A stretch of DNA of 64,000 nucleotides from Paraburkholderia sp. BL9I2N2 (GCF_004339745.1 NZ_SMGP01000001.1:930001-994000); one strand, 5' to 3'. Positions 47,764 through 57,761 are shown, counted from the first letter of the stretch. Translations and numbers: made by a program. Notes: generated from the letters alone by a model not told the origin.

Positions 47764-48003
47764 ATGAAAAAGACAATATCGGTGTACTGGCCCCTCGCCA
47801 TCGTTGTGCCGCTCGCTGCGGCTGCTTATCTGCATATTTGCGGCGACGCTGCGTCGCGCGCCCCGCAGGCTCCGCTCGCGGCCGCTCAGCTGACGGCTGA
47901 ACTCGCGCGTGCCGTTTCGTACGGCATGATCGACGACACTGCCACGCTGCCGGCCAAACCTATGCGCGCCGCTACGGCGATGCCGATCGCGGAAGCGTCG
48001 TAA
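47764..48003 (+). CDS. Small single-pass or exported peptide, unknown function
   Basis: 79 residues with a GGAAG site 11 bases before the ATG. An N-terminal hydrophobic stretch (VYWPLAIVVPLAAAAYLHIC, about 7-26) could be a TM anchor or signal; the remainder is Ala-rich. No family recognised. Third-position GC is compatible with a real gene, but its shortness makes this moderately certain. Confidence 0.55.
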   Translation: MKKTISVYWPLAIVVPLAAAAYLHICGDAASRAPQAPLAAAQLTAELARAVSYGMIDDTATLPAKPMRAATAMPIAEAS

Positions 48004-48100
48004 GCAAAGGTTAAGCGCGAGCGGAATCGGTCGCAGCACCCGAACGCCACGCTCGCGGCCACTAGCGCGCCGGCTTCCGGCGAGATTCCGGCCAGCTTTG

Positions 48101-48106
48101 TATAAT
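48101..48106 (+). promoter_or_regulatory. Probable -10 box upstream of the tyrosine phosphatase gene
   Basis: TATAAT at 48101-48106, about 60 bp before the ATG. The -35 region is GC-rich and not convincing. Confidence 0.45.
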
Positions 48107-48165
48107 CGCGGCACCATTTGTTAACAGTCGTCCTGCGCGCGTCGCGCGCCTGAAAAAGCCCCTTG

Positions 48166-48663
48166 ATGAAAACCGTATCCATCTGCTTTGTCTGCCTCGG
48201 GAACATCTGCCGTTCTCCGACCGCGGAAGGTGTGATGCGTCATCTGGTCGGCGAGGCGAAGCTCACGGAGCGCATTCTGATCGACTCCGCCGGAACGGGT
48301 GACTGGCACATCGGCGAGCCGCCGGACGAGCGCGCGCAGCAGGCGGCCGGCCGGCGCGGCTATCAACTCGCCGCCTTGCGCGGCCGCCAGGTCGCTGTAG
48401 CGGATTTCGAGCGCTTCGACCTGCTCATTGCGATGGACGACAAAAACGTCGCCGCGCTGCGTCAGGTCTGCCCGCCGCAGCAACGCGACAAGATCCGTCT
48501 GCTGATGGAGTTTGTCCCCGAAGCGGACGCCCGCTGGAGCGGCGCCCGCGAAGTCGTCGACCCGTATTTCGGCGGCGCGGAAGGTTTCGAGCAGGTACTG
48601 GATCAGTGTGAAGCGGCCTGCCGTGGCCTGATTGCGGCGTTACGTCCCCAATTGCTTGTGTAG
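48166..48663 (+). CDS. Low molecular weight protein-tyrosine phosphatase
   Basis: 165 residues from ATG 48166 (MKTVSICFVCLGNICRS); a TTG three bases earlier is not needed. The catalytic P-loop C10-x5-R16-S17 (CLGNICRS) and the general-acid loop DPYFGG are intact. Such enzymes dephosphorylate tyrosine kinases, often of the polysaccharide-export type, but no such gene is adjacent. It lies directly upstream of iscR, a conserved neighbour in Burkholderiales as far as I recall. Confidence 0.93.
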   Translation: MKTVSICFVCLGNICRSPTAEGVMRHLVGEAKLTERILIDSAGTGDWHIGEPPDERAQQAAGRRGYQLAALRGRQVAVADFERFDLLIAMDDKNVAALRQVCPPQQRDKIRLLMEFVPEADARWSGAREVVDPYFGGAEGFEQVLDQCEAACRGLIAALRPQLLV

Positions 48664-48727
48664 AGTTTGGCGAGAGAGCGCGCCAGCTTATCCAACAATT
48701 AAGCAAATGACCCAAATCGCGGTAGGG

Positions 48728-48752
48728 ATACTTGACTAAATCGCTCATGTAT
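48728..48752 (+). promoter_or_regulatory. IscR type 1 binding site, upstream copy
   Basis: The 25 bases starting ATACTTGACTAAAT match the published type 1 IscR consensus at 22 of 25 positions by hand alignment. The site contains the TTGACT -35 box (48732-48737). Confidence 0.75.
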
Positions 48753-48759
48753 TTATACT
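48732..48759 (+). promoter_or_regulatory. Promoter of the isc operon
   Basis: TTGACT (48732-48737), 16-base spacer, TATACT (48754-48759). Both hexamers fall inside or at the edges of two IscR sites, so repression by holo-IscR is expected. Confidence 0.8.
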
Positions 48760-48779
48760 TGACAAAACTTGTCGAGAAT
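48755..48779 (+). promoter_or_regulatory. IscR type 1 binding site, downstream copy
   Basis: The 25 bases starting ATACTTGACAAAAC match the type 1 consensus at 21 of 25 positions; overlaps the -10 box and the transcription start. Centre-to-centre spacing to the first site is 27 bp. Confidence 0.7.
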
Positions 48780-48796
48780 TGCGGTTCCCACACCAT

Positions 48797-49327
48797 ATGA
48801 GACTCACCACGAAAGGCCGTTTCGCCGTCACGGCGATGATTGACCTGGCACTGCGCCAGGAGCAGGGCCCGGTGACGCTTGCGGGTATCAGCCAGCGCCA
48901 ACACATCTCCCTGTCGTACCTCGAGCAGCTGTTTGGCAAGCTGCGTCGTCATGAAATCGTCGAGTCCGTGCGCGGACCGGGCGGCGGCTACAATCTGGCC
49001 CGCCGCGCCGAAGACGTAACCGTGGCCGACATCATCATCGCCGTCGACGAGCCGCTCGATGCCACCCAATGCGGCGGCAAGGGCTCCTGCGAGGGTACCA
49101 AACAGCACGACGGCCACTGCATGACGCATGAACTGTGGTCCACGCTGAACCAGAAAATGGTCGAGTACCTCGATTCGGTCTCCCTGAAAGATCTGGTGGA
49201 CCAGCAGCGTTCGCGCGAAGGCGCGCCGGCCGTGCTGCGCGACAGGCGCAACGAAGCGCCGGCGGTCGAACCCGTCCGCGTGGCGCCGAAAGGGCCCAAT
49301 TCCGTTTTCAACATGGCCGGTTCCTAG
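48797..49327 (+). CDS. iscR: Fe-S cluster assembly transcription factor IscR
   Basis: 176 residues from ATG 48797 (MRLTTKGRFAVTAM). Rrf2 family winged helix (residues 1-75, LSYLEQLFGKLRR and SVRGPGGGYNLARR) with a [2Fe-2S] site: Cys92, Cys98, Cys108 and ligand His111 (CGGKGSC...GHCMTHELW). Holo-IscR represses the isc promoter through type 1 sites; the two upstream sites show autoregulation. First gene of the isc operon. Confidence 0.97.
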   Translation: MRLTTKGRFAVTAMIDLALRQEQGPVTLAGISQRQHISLSYLEQLFGKLRRHEIVESVRGPGGGYNLARRAEDVTVADIIIAVDEPLDATQCGGKGSCEGTKQHDGHCMTHELWSTLNQKMVEYLDSVSLKDLVDQQRSREGAPAVLRDRRNEAPAVEPVRVAPKGPNSVFNMAGS

Positions 49328-49402
49328 GCGCGGTATCGAGCAGTCACCGCAGCCTGATAAGAAACCCAGAAGCCAGAGCACATGACGTCCCCGGAGCAAT
49401 TG

Positions 49403-50626
49403 ATGAACAACGACACTCTCCATCTGCCCATCTACATGGACTACAGCGCGACGACGCCGATCGATCCGCGCGTGGTGGACAAGATGATTCCGTATCTGCG
49501 CGAGCAGTTCGGCAACCCCGCATCGCGCAGCCACTCGTATGGCTGGGCGGCGGAGCGCGCAGTCGAAGAAGCGCGTGAGAATGTCGCCGCGCTGGTGAAC
49601 GCCGATCCGCGCGAAATCATCTGGACCTCGGGTGCCACGGAGTCGGACAACCTGGCCATCAAGGGCGCCGCGCACTTCTACAAGAGCAAGGGCAAGCACA
49701 TCATCACGGTGAAGACCGAGCACAAGGCCGTGCTCGACACTTGCCGCGAACTCGAGCGCGAAGGCTTCGAAGTCACGTATCTGGACGTCAAGGACGACGG
49801 CTTGATCGACCTGGAAAAGCTCAAGGCCGCGCTGCGTCCGGACACGATTCTGGTGTCGGTCATGTCGGTGAACAACGAGATCGGCGTGATCCAGGACATC
49901 GAGGCGATCGGCGAGATCACTCGTGAAAAGGGCATCATTTTCCACGTCGACGCGGCGCAAGCCACCGGCAAGATCGCGATCGACCTGCAAAAGCTGAAGG
50001 TCGACCTGATGTCGTTCTCGGCGCACAAGACGTATGGCCCGAAGGGCATCGGCGCGCTGTACGTGCGCCGCAAGCCGCGTATCCGTATCGAAGCGCAGAT
50101 GCACGGCGGCGGTCACGAGCGCGGCATGCGTTCGGGCACGCTGGCCACGCACCAGATCGTCGGCATGGGCGAAGCGTTCCGTCTCGCACGTGAAGAAATG
50201 GCGACGGAAAACGAACGCATCCGCATGCTGCGCGACCGTCTGCTGCGCGGCCTGTCGGAAATGGAAGAAGTGTATGTGAACGGCGACATGGAAAAGCGTG
50301 TGCCGCACAACCTGAACATCAGCTTCAATTTCGTCGAAGGCGAGTCGCTGATCATGGCGGTGAAGGACGTGGCGGTGTCGTCGGGCTCGGCCTGTACGTC
50401 GGCTTCGCTGGAACCGTCGTATGTGTTGCGCGCGTTGGGCCGTAACGACGAGCTGGCGCACAGCTCGATCCGCTTCACGGTGGGCCGCTTCACGACCGAG
50501 CAGGACGTCGATTACGTGATCAACCTGCTGAAGACCAAGATTTCGAAGCTGCGCGATTTGTCGCCGCTGTGGGAAATGCACAAGGACGGGATCGATATTT
50601 CGACCATCCAGTGGGCAGCGCACTGA
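49403..50626 (+). CDS. iscS: Cysteine desulfurase IscS
   Basis: 407 residues with start at ATG 49403 ([19 protein letters not shown]), preceded by GGAG; an ATG 21 bp upstream is less well placed. PLP-dependent class V fold: PLP-binding Lys209 in [12 protein letters not shown] and the catalytic, mobile-loop Cys331 in [11 protein letters not shown]. It delivers sulfur from cysteine as a persulfide to IscU for Fe-S clusters and to tRNA thiolation enzymes. Confidence 0.97.
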   Translation: MNNDTLHLPIYMDYSATTPIDPRVVDKMIPYLREQFGNPASRSHSYGWAAERAVEEARENVAALVNADPREIIWTSGATESDNLAIKGAAHFYKSKGKHIITVKTEHKAVLDTCRELEREGFEVTYLDVKDDGLIDLEKLKAALRPDTILVSVMSVNNEIGVIQDIEAIGEITREKGIIFHVDAAQATGKIAIDLQKLKVDLMSFSAHKTYGPKGIGALYVRRKPRIRIEAQMHGGGHERGMRSGTLATHQIVGMGEAFRLAREEMATENERIRMLRDRLLRGLSEMEEVYVNGDMEKRVPHNLNISFNFVEGESLIMAVKDVAVSSGSACTSASLEPSYVLRALGRNDELAHSSIRFTVGRFTTEQDVDYVINLLKTKISKLRDLSPLWEMHKDGIDISTIQWAAH

Positions 50627-50699
50627 CGCGCCGGGTTTGGGACGATATCGAATTCATCGAATTGCAATTGCAGGTTGAAACGGATCAAGGAGTGTAATC

Positions 50700-51113
50700 A
50701 TGGCTTATAGCGACAAGGTTCTGGACCATTACGAAAACCCGCGCAACGTCGGTTCCTTCGCGAAGGACGACGATGCGGTCGGCACCGGTATGGTCGGCGC
50801 GCCGGCATGCGGCGACGTGATGAAGCTGCAGATCCGCGTGGGCGCGGACGGCATTATCGAAGACGCGAAGTTCAAGACGTATGGCTGCGGTTCGGCGATT
50901 GCGTCGAGTTCGCTCGTCACCGAATGGGTGAAAGGCAAGACGCTCGATCAAGCCATGTCGATCAAGAACACGCAGATCGCCGAAGAACTGGCGCTGCCGC
51001 CCGTGAAGATCCACTGCTCGATCCTCGCGGAAGACGCGATCAAGGCGGCGGTCGCCGACTACAAGCAACGCCACGGTGAAGCAGTCGTCGAAGGCGACAA
51101 GCAACACGCTTAA
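50700..51113 (+). CDS. iscU: Fe-S cluster scaffold IscU
   Basis: 137 residues. Cluster ligands Cys37 (GAPACGDVM), Cys63 (YGCGSAIASS) and Cys106 (KIHCSILAEDAI) with His105 beside it. The HscA recognition motif LPPVK is intact at 99-103, matching the hscBA genes downstream. Transfer scaffold for new [2Fe-2S] clusters. Confidence 0.98.
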   Translation: MAYSDKVLDHYENPRNVGSFAKDDDAVGTGMVGAPACGDVMKLQIRVGADGIIEDAKFKTYGCGSAIASSSLVTEWVKGKTLDQAMSIKNTQIAEELALPPVKIHCSILAEDAIKAAVADYKQRHGEAVVEGDKQHA

Positions 51114-51279
51114 GTGGTGATTGCGGCGCGGTTTCAGCGCGGTTTTCAGGTGAATCGAAACGGGCGGCGGCGCGAATTGCAGCGGGCCGCCCGGTCCGAG
51201 CGATATTTGATGCAGGCAGGGTAGCAGCGCGTGAGCAGGCAGAAGAATGACCGGCACGCACTGCGCAATGAGAAACGCT

Positions 51280-51603
51280 ATGGCAATTACGTTGACCGAA
51301 AAGGCAGCACAGCACGTCCAGAAGTATCTGAACCGTCGCGGTAAGGGCGTCGGCTTGCGCGTCGGCGTGCGCACCACCGGTTGCTCCGGCTTGGCTTACA
51401 AGCTCGAGTACGTGGACGAACTCGCGCCCGAAGACGAAGTGTTCGAATGCAACGGCGTGAAGCTCATTGTCGACCCGAAGAGCCTCGCCTATATCGACGG
51501 CACCGAACTCGACTTCGCACGTGAAGGGCTGAACGAAGGCTTCAAGTTCAACAACCCGAACGTGAAGGACGAATGCGGTTGCGGCGAATCGTTCCGCGTG
51601 TAG
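51280..51603 (+). CDS. iscA: Iron-sulfur cluster assembly protein IscA
   Basis: 107 residues, start at ATG 51280 ([17 protein letters not shown]). A-type carrier with the three conserved cysteines Cys35 (TTGCSGL), Cys99 and Cys101 (DECGCGESF). It carries clusters, especially for [4Fe-4S] targets, from IscU. Followed by a terminator-like hairpin, so the downstream part may be partly separately controlled. Confidence 0.97.
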   Translation: MAITLTEKAAQHVQKYLNRRGKGVGLRVGVRTTGCSGLAYKLEYVDELAPEDEVFECNGVKLIVDPKSLAYIDGTELDFAREGLNEGFKFNNPNVKDECGCGESFRV

Positions 51604-51630
51604 ATCCGGACATTCCGCGTGCAGCGGATC

Positions 51631-51654
51631 AAAGGCGGCGCGGGCCGCCTTTTT
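51631..51654 (+). terminator. Terminator-like hairpin inside the isc operon
   Basis: AAAGGCGG-CGCGGG-CCGCCTTTTT between iscA and hscB, followed by a T-run. Probably lowers expression of hscBA-fdx relative to iscSUA. Confidence 0.75.
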
Positions 51655-51752
51655 AGTTTCATCCGCGAATTCGCCTGTGCCGCCAGGCTCTGCCGAGCCG
51701 CGTTTTTAGACTGCACTCCGGTGCGCTTTCCTGAACGGACTCCTTTTATCCG

Positions 51753-52280
51753 ATGGCCTCGCTGAACGACAGCCACTTCGACCTGTTCGATCTGCCGGCG
51801 CAATTCGCGCTCGACGCATCAGCGCTCGATCACGCCTACCGCACGGTGCAGGCGCAAGTGCATCCGGACCGCTTCGCGGCGGCCGGCGACGCGCAAAAGC
51901 GCATCGCGATGCAATGGGCGACGCGCACCAACGAGGCGTATCAGACGCTGCGCGATCCGTTGAAGCGCGCCACCTATCTGCTGCATCTGCGCGGCATCGA
52001 CGTCGGCGCGGAGAACAATACGGCGATGGAGCCGGCGTTCCTGATGCAGCAGATGGAATGGCGTGAAGGCATCGAGGACGCGGCCGCGGCGAAGAACGTC
52101 GATGCGCTCGACGCCTTGTTGACCGAACTGCGCGACGAAGAGCGCGTGCGTTTTGACAAGCTCGGCGCCTTGCTCGACAGCGGCGCGAATCACGCCGCGG
52201 GCGAGGCGGTGCGGCAGTTGATGTTCATCGAGCGGGTGGCGTCGGAAATCGGCACGCAGATCGAGCGGCTCGAGAACTAG
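51753..52280 (+). CDS. hscB: Co-chaperone HscB (Hsc20)
   Basis: 175 residues. N-terminal J-domain (1-75) with HPD at 37-39 (QVHPDRF) that stimulates the HscA ATPase, then the C-terminal three-helix bundle (residues 90-175) that binds IscU. Length and position directly before hscA are as expected. Confidence 0.95.
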   Translation: MASLNDSHFDLFDLPAQFALDASALDHAYRTVQAQVHPDRFAAAGDAQKRIAMQWATRTNEAYQTLRDPLKRATYLLHLRGIDVGAENNTAMEPAFLMQQMEWREGIEDAAAAKNVDALDALLTELRDEERVRFDKLGALLDSGANHAAGEAVRQLMFIERVASEIGTQIERLEN

Positions 52281-52405
52281 CGAGCCAGAGCCGTGCGTCG
52301 TGTACCGCCGGCACGAACGCCGCGGAAGCGACCCGAGGCGCCGTAACATTACAACCAGCAACGCGAAAATTCAGGACGGGGTCGAGCGGCCCCGAGAAGA
52401 TCCAG

Positions 52406-54277
52406 ATGGCCCTACTGCAAATCTCCGAACCCGGCATGGCGCCGGCGCCCCACCAGCGGCGTCTGGCGGTCGGTATCGATCTCGGCACCACCAACTCCCT
52501 CGTTGCCGCCGTGCGCAGCGGCGTGCCCGATGTGCTGCCCGACGAAGACGGCCACGTGCTGTTGCCGTCGGTGGTGCGCTACCTGGAAAAGGGCGGCCGC
52601 CGTATCGGCCGCACGGCCAAGGCCGAGGCCGCGAGCGATCCGCGCAACACGATCGTCTCGGTCAAGCGCTTCATGGGCCGAGGCAAGGCGGAAGTGGAAG
52701 GTGCCGAAAACGCGCCATACGATTTCATCGATGCACCGGGCATGGTGCAGATCCGCACCGTCGACGGCGTGAAGAGCCCGGTCGAAGTGTCGGCCGAAAT
52801 TCTCGCGACGCTGCGCCAGCGCGCCGAAGACTCGCTCGGCGACGAACTGGTCGGCGCGGTGATCACGGTGCCCGCTTACTTCGACGAAGCCCAGCGTCAA
52901 GCGACCAAAGATGCCGCGCGTCTGGCCGGGCTGAATGTGCTGCGCCTCCTGAACGAACCGACCGCGGCCGCGATTGCCTACGGCCTCGACAACGGTTCCG
53001 AGGGGCTGTACGCCGTGTACGACCTCGGCGGCGGCACCTTCGATCTGTCGATTCTCAAGCTCACCAAGGGCGTATTCGAAGTGCTCGCGGCGGGCGGCGA
53101 CTCCGCGCTCGGCGGCGACGATTTCGACCACGCGCTGTATCGCCATGTGCTGGAGCAAGCCGGCATCGCGCCGCAAACCCTCGCACCGGAAGACGTGCGC
53201 TCGCTGCTGGACAGCGTGCGCGTGGCCAAGGAGGCGTTGTCGGACGCGCCGAGTTCGAAGCTACAGACCACGCTCTCGAACGGCGCTCAGATCGATCTGA
53301 CGATCGACGAGGCCACTTTCGAGGCCATCACGCAGGCGCTGGTTCAGCGCACGCTCGGCCCCACCAAGAAGGCGCTGCGCGACGCCAAAGTCACGACGAA
53401 GGAAATCAAGGGCGTGGTGCTGGTCGGCGGCGCGACGCGCATGCCGGTGATCCGCCGCGCGGTCGAATCGCTCTTCGGCCAACCGCCGCTGATCAATCTC
53501 GACCCGGATCAGGTGGTCGCGCTCGGCGCGGCGATCCAGGCCGATCTGCTCGCGGGCAATCGCGGTGCGGACGGCGACGAGTGGCTTTTGCTCGACGTGA
53601 TTCCGCTCTCGCTCGGCGTGGAGACGATGGGTGGTTTGACCGAGAAAATCATCCCGCGCAATTCGACGATTCCGGTCGCGCGCGCACAGGATTTCACGAC
53701 ATTCAAGGATGGCCAGACGGCCATGGCGATCCACGTCGTGCAAGGCGAGCGCGAGCTCGTCAGCGACTGCCGCTCGCTCGCGCGCTTCGAGCTGCGTGGC
53801 ATTCCGCCGATGGCTGCCGGCGCGGCGCGCATTCGCGTGACCTACCAGGTGGACGCCGACGGTCTGCTGTCCGTGTTCGCGCGCGAGCAGGGCTCGGGCG
53901 TGGAAGCGTCGGTGGTGGTCAAGCCGTCCTACGGTCTCGCCGACGACGATATCGCCCGAATGCTCGAAGACAGCTTCTCGACCGCTGAAGTCGACATGCG
54001 CGCTCGCGCGCTGCGCGAAGCGCAAGTCGAAGCGCGGCGACTCGTGGAGGCCACCGACGCCGCGCTCGCCGCCGACGCCGAACTGCTCGACGACAGCGAG
54101 CGCGCCGAGCTCGACACGCTGCTCGATGCATTACGCAACGTCGCGCAAAGCGAGGATGTCGACACGATCGAAGCCGCTACCAAAACCCTCGCCGAAGGCA
54201 CTGACGAATTCGCCGCCCGCCGCATGAACAAGGGCATTCGCCGCGCGCTCGCCGGCCGCAAGCTCGACGAGATCTGA
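52406..54277 (+). CDS. hscA: Fe-S assembly chaperone HscA (Hsp70 family)
   Basis: 623 residues. ATPase domain with [15 protein letters not shown], the phosphate loop [11 protein letters not shown] and [13 protein letters not shown]; substrate-binding domain with the LKPG-like loop. It uses ATP to release clusters from IscU (LPPVK motif) with HscB. Start [13 protein letters not shown] at 52406; gap of 125 bp from hscB. Confidence 0.96.
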   Translation: MALLQISEPGMAPAPHQRRLAVGIDLGTTNSLVAAVRSGVPDVLPDEDGHVLLPSVVRYLEKGGRRIGRTAKAEAASDPRNTIVSVKRFMGRGKAEVEGAENAPYDFIDAPGMVQIRTVDGVKSPVEVSAEILATLRQRAEDSLGDELVGAVITVPAYFDEAQRQATKDAARLAGLNVLRLLNEPTAAAIAYGLDNGSEGLYAVYDLGGGTFDLSILKLTKGVFEVLAAGGDSALGGDDFDHALYRHVLEQAGIAPQTLAPEDVRSLLDSVRVAKEALSDAPSSKLQTTLSNGAQIDLTIDEATFEAITQALVQRTLGPTKKALRDAKVTTKEIKGVVLVGGATRMPVIRRAVESLFGQPPLINLDPDQVVALGAAIQADLLAGNRGADGDEWLLLDVIPLSLGVETMGGLTEKIIPRNSTIPVARAQDFTTFKDGQTAMAIHVVQGERELVSDCRSLARFELRGIPPMAAGAARIRVTYQVDADGLLSVFAREQGSGVEASVVVKPSYGLADDDIARMLEDSFSTAEVDMRARALREAQVEARRLVEATDAALAADAELLDDSERAELDTLLDALRNVAQSEDVDTIEAATKTLAEGTDEFAARRMNKGIRRALAGRKLDEI

Positions 54278-54334
54278 GCGCCGCGGTTGCGGCAGGGCGG
54301 GCCGCCCGGTCGGGCCGCCGCAAAGAATCGAATC

Positions 54335-54366
54335 GCGCCGCGTGGACTTAAAAAGTCCGCGCGGCG
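54335..54366. other. Hairpin between hscA and fdx
   Basis: GGACTT and AAGTCC around an AAA loop, extended by GC-rich complementary flanks (CGCG/CGCG). No T-run; perhaps an RNA-processing or stability element within the operon. Confidence 0.4.
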
Positions 54367-54427
54367 CCAGTAAAATGGTACGGAGCCTGTTTGCGGCCGC
54401 CGTGCCTCAGACCCAAACGGAAAATGT

Positions 54428-54769
54428 ATGCCTCAAATCGTTGTGCTGCCTCACGTCGAACTGTGCCCAGAAGGCGCGGTGATCGATGCCGTGCCCGGCA
54501 AGAGCATCTGCGACAGCCTGCTCGAACACGGCATTGAAATCGAGCACGCGTGCGAGAAGTCGTGCGCGTGCACGACCTGCCACGTGATCGTGCGTGAGGG
54601 TTTCGCCGCCTTGACGCCATCGGAGGAAGACGAGGACGATCTGTTGGACAAGGCGTGGGGGCTCGAACCGGCCTCGCGTCTGTCGTGCCAGGCCATGGTG
54701 CCGGCGGAGCAGGATCTGGTTGTCGAAATCCCTCGCTACTCGATCAATCACGCGAAGGAAAACCACTAA
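54428..54769 (+). CDS. fdx: [2Fe-2S] ferredoxin, Isc type
   Basis: 113 residues. Plant/adrenodoxin-type ferredoxin with cluster ligands in the CEKSCACTTCHV loop and the later LSCQAMV, four Cys in the C-x5-C-x2-C-xn-C pattern. Reduces persulfide or assists cluster building with IscS/IscU. Confidence 0.96.
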   Translation: MPQIVVLPHVELCPEGAVIDAVPGKSICDSLLEHGIEIEHACEKSCACTTCHVIVREGFAALTPSEEDEDDLLDKAWGLEPASRLSCQAMVPAEQDLVVEIPRYSINHAKENH

Positions 54770-54784
54770 CAGGAGGATGCAGCC

Positions 54785-54982
54785 ATGAAGTGGACCGATA
54801 CGCAAGACATCGCGATGGCCCTGACTGACAAGCACCAGGACATCGATCCGCAACAGGTGCGCTTCACCGACTTGCACCGTTGGGTCACCGAGCTGGAAGG
54901 ATTCGACGACGATCCTAACCGGTCGAACGAAAAGATCCTCGAGGCGATTCAGGCTGCATGGATTGAAGACGCGGATTATTGA
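54785..54982 (+). CDS. iscX: Fe-S assembly protein IscX
   Basis: 65 residues. Small acidic protein (LTDKHQDIDPQQVRFTDL; conserved EGFDDDPNRSNEKILEAIQ) that binds IscS and iron and modulates Isc activity. AGGAGG before the ATG. Last gene of the operon, closed by a bidirectional terminator. Confidence 0.95.
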   Translation: MKWTDTQDIAMALTDKHQDIDPQQVRFTDLHRWVTELEGFDDDPNRSNEKILEAIQAAWIEDADY

Positions 54983-55046
54983 GCGTCACTGAAATTTCCG
55001 ACGCCGGTCAGCGATGTGCTCCACGCCGCTGCCGGCTACGGCAAAG

Positions 55047-55078
55047 AAAAAGGCGACTCCAATGGAGTCGCCTTTTTT
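55047..55078. terminator. Bidirectional terminator after the isc operon
   Basis: AAAAAGGCGACTCC-AAT-GGAGTCGCCTTTTTT, 14-bp stem with A- and T-runs, shared with the converging glycine-zipper gene. Confidence 0.95.
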
Positions 55079-55109
55079 GCGTCTGGCGCAAATTCCGCCT
55101 GGTTACGCC

Positions 55110-55883
55110 CTAGCTTGCTACAAGCGTGCCGTTCTGAACCCGAACGCGCTGACCTTGCTGGAACGGCGGCGCTTCATGGTAGGTGAAGTAACGCGTCTTG
55201 CCGCTTTCCATCCGCACCCGTACCGAATACGACGTGGTGCTGCGGATATGTTTCTCGACCGAGTTGCCGGCAAGGCCGCCGCCGAGCGCGCCGAGAACGG
55301 TCATCGCGGTACGGCCGCCGCCGCTACCGAACTGGTTGCCGACCACGCCACCGGCCACCGCGCCGCCGACCGCGCCGATACCGGTGCCATGACCTTCCTG
55401 ACGCACCGCCGAGATGGCCTCGACTACGCCACATGTCGAGCAGTAGGCTGGTTGCGCCGGCTGCTGCTGTTGCTGGGCATAGTTGGGCGCCGGCTGGGCC
55501 TGTTGCTGCTGCGCGTATTGCTGCTGCTGCGTGGGCGCAGGCGCCGGAGCGGGCGCGGGCTGCGGCTGTTGCGCGGCTTGCTGCTGGGCAGCCTGTTGCT
55601 GCGCGGCCTGCTGCTGTGCTGCCTGTTGCGCCGTCGGGTTGGCAGGCGCCGCCGAATCGACCACGCCCTGCTGGTTAGCTTGCGTGGCGACTTGCGCCGA
55701 TTGCGTCTGATCGTTTTGCGCGCCGTTGCTGGATGCCTTCGGGAACAGGCCCGTGACCGCCGCGGTGGCGACGAGGCTTGCGATGATCACCGCGCCGGCA
55801 GCGGTCGCGACGAGCGGGTGAATCCGGCGTTGTTGCGCAGGCTGCGCGGATTGCGTGGCGGGTTGCGTGTTCGGATTGTCCAT
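55110..55883 (-). CDS. Glycine zipper 2TM domain protein with Gln/Ala-rich linker
   Basis: 257 residues, start ATG 55883 behind GGAGG. A single TM segment near the N-terminus (VATAAGAVIIASLVATAAV, about 25-43) anchors it. A long Gln/Ala/Pro linker with repeated AAQQQ units (about 80-150) is followed by a glycine-zipper segment (GIGAVGGAVAGGVVGNQFG...ALGGGLAGNSVE) typical of SlyB/YmgG-like envelope proteins, and a short beta-rich C-terminus. Probably an envelope protein; specific function unknown. Confidence 0.88.
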   Translation of the reverse strand: MDNPNTQPATQSAQPAQQRRIHPLVATAAGAVIIASLVATAAVTGLFPKASSNGAQNDQTQSAQVATQANQQGVVDSAAPANPTAQQAAQQQAAQQQAAQQQAAQQPQPAPAPAPAPTQQQQYAQQQQAQPAPNYAQQQQQPAQPAYCSTCGVVEAISAVRQEGHGTGIGAVGGAVAGGVVGNQFGSGGGRTAMTVLGALGGGLAGNSVEKHIRSTTSYSVRVRMESGKTRYFTYHEAPPFQQGQRVRVQNGTLVAS

Positions 55884-56204
55884 TTTGGCCTCCGTCTTCA
55901 ACAGGAGTCGACTTTTGGTAAGACAAAGTGTCTGGTAAATCGATTCGGTGAGGGTTTCAATTTGTAACGATTTCCGGGTGATCGCCGCGATGGCGTCCTG
56001 TCAAAGCCCACGCGGCGCGGCGGACCGCCGCTTCCGGCAAGCGCTCGCGCGGCGAACACGGACGGCGGAATCCTCGCATGGCGCGCAGCTTTTACCGATG
56101 GTTACAAACCGTCCGACGGCCGCCAGGTGTGCTTTCAAAGGAAGTAGCAAGAAAAACGCCCGGCATCGAGCCGGGCGTTCTCCAGGATGCGAACCACGCA
56201 ACGC
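55884..56204. other. Intergenic region between the glycine-zipper gene and lysS
   Basis: 321 bp. Holds the lysS terminator at 56155; the rest has no recognised gene or motif. Confidence 0.6.
56155..56179 (-). terminator. Terminator of lysS
   Basis: AACGCCCGGC and GCCGGGCGTT with loop ATCGA; on the minus strand it is followed by a T-run (A-run at 56152-56156). Confidence 0.88.
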
Positions 56205-57761
56205 TCAGTCTTCGCGGCGCAGATGCGGGAACAGAATCACGTCGCGGATGCTCGGGCTGTCGGTCAGCATCATCACCAGACGGTCGATGCCGATGCCGCA
56301 ACCGCCGGCCGGCGGCATGCCGTATTCGAGCGCGCGAATGTAGTCCGCGTCGTAGAACATCGCTTCCTCGTCGCCGGCGTCTTTCTGGTCGACCTGCTTC
56401 TTGAAGCGGGCCGCCTGGTCTTCCGGATCGTTCAGCTCCGAGAAGCCGTTGGCGATTTCACGGCCGGTGATGAACAGCTCGAAGCGCTCGGTGATGCCGT
56501 CGACCTTGTCCGACGCGCGCGCGAGCGGCGACACCTCGATCGGGTAGTCGATGATGTAGGTCGGCTCCCACAGTTGCGACTCGGCGGTCTCTTCGAACAG
56601 CGCCAGTTGCAGCGAACCGACGCCCGCGTTCAGGAACTGCGGCTGCGACGCATCCACGCCGAACTTCTTCAATTCCGTGCGCAGGAAAGCGCTGTCGGCG
56701 AGTTGCTCATTCGTGTATTGCGGCGCGTACTTCTGGATTGCCTGCGTGATCGTCAGGCGATGGAACGGCTTCGCCAGATCGAGTTCGCGGCCCTGATACG
56801 TGATTGTCGCGGTGCCAAGCGAGTCGATTGCGGCCTGGCGGATCAACTGTTCGGTGAAGTCCATCAGCCACTTGTAATCGGTGTACGCGGCGTAGAACTC
56901 GATCATCGTGAATTCCGGATTGTGGCGCACGGACACGCCCTCATTGCGGAAGTTACGGTTGATCTCGAACACACGCTCGAAGCCGCCGACCACGAGGCGC
57001 TTCAGATACAGCTCCGGCGCGATACGCAGGAACATCTGCATGTCGAGCGCGTTGTGGTGTGTGGTGAACGGCTTGGCCGCCGCGCCGCCCGGAATCGGGT
57101 GCAGCATGGGCGTTTCGACTTCCATGAAGTCGGCGTCGGCCATGAACTTGCGGATCGACGAAATCGCCTTCGTGCGCGCAACGAAAGTCTTACGCGTTTC
57201 CGGCGTGACGATCAGATCAACGTAGCGCTGGCGATACTTCATTTCCTGGTCCGACAGGCCATGGAACTTGTCCGGCAGCGGACGCAGCGATTTCGACAGC
57301 AGGCGCAGTTCCGTGCAACGCACCGAGAGCTCGCCCTTGTTGGTGCGGAACAGCACGCCACGCGCCGCGACGATGTCGCCCATGTCCCACTTCTTGAAGG
57401 CGTCGTACGTTTCCTGGCCGACGTCGGCGGGCGTAATGAAGAACTGGATCTGACCCGAACCGTCGCGCACGGTCGCGAAGCTCGCCTTGCCCATCACGCG
57501 CTTGAGCATCATGCGGCCGGCGATCGCGACTTCGAGCGGATTCGCTTCGAGCGCTTCCTTGTCGGCGTGCTCATACTGCGACTGCAGATCTTCGGCGTGA
57601 TGCGTGGGACGGAAATCGTTCGGATAGGCGACACCTTGCTCACGCAGCTCGCGCAGCTTTTCGCGGCGCTCGGCCATGATTTTGTTGTCGTCCACCTCGG
57701 GCGCCATATTCGGCTGGGCCACATTCGGCTGGGCCGCATTCGGCTGGGTCGGTTCGGTCAT
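56205..57761 (-). CDS. lysS: Lysyl-tRNA synthetase, class II
   Basis: 518 residues from ATG 57761 ([13 protein letters not shown]). OB-fold anticodon-binding domain (about 60-175) and class II catalytic core: motif 1, motif 2 ([23 protein letters not shown]) and motif 3 ([11 protein letters not shown]). The N-terminus holds three copies of a 15-bp repeat ([15 protein letters not shown] at 57702-57746) not expected in LysRS. Followed by a terminator. prfB lies upstream, with a gap of about 120 bp. Confidence 0.97.
   Translation of the reverse strand: MTEPTQPNAAQPNVAQPNMAPEVDDNKIMAERREKLRELREQGVAYPNDFRPTHHAEDLQSQYEHADKEALEANPLEVAIAGRMMLKRVMGKASFATVRDGSGQIQFFITPADVGQETYDAFKKWDMGDIVAARGVLFRTNKGELSVRCTELRLLSKSLRPLPDKFHGLSDQEMKYRQRYVDLIVTPETRKTFVARTKAISSIRKFMADADFMEVETPMLHPIPGGAAAKPFTTHHNALDMQMFLRIAPELYLKRLVVGGFERVFEINRNFRNEGVSVRHNPEFTMIEFYAAYTDYKWLMDFTEQLIRQAAIDSLGTATITYQGRELDLAKPFHRLTITQAIQKYAPQYTNEQLADSAFLRTELKKFGVDASQPQFLNAGVGSLQLALFEETAESQLWEPTYIIDYPIEVSPLARASDKVDGITERFELFITGREIANGFSELNDPEDQAARFKKQVDQKDAGDEEAMFYDADYIRALEYGMPPAGGCGIGIDRLVMMLTDSPSIRDVILFPHLRRED

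Noticed and set aside
48425..50623. 732-residue minus-strand frame opposite iscR-iscS
   Set aside because: Antisense shadow of genes with proven motifs, no ribosome site, composition typical of reverse-frame GC bias.
55530..55640. Repeats that could look like a CRISPR or VNTR
   Set aside because: Short in-frame units coding AAQQQ within the glycine-zipper gene; no spacer structure.
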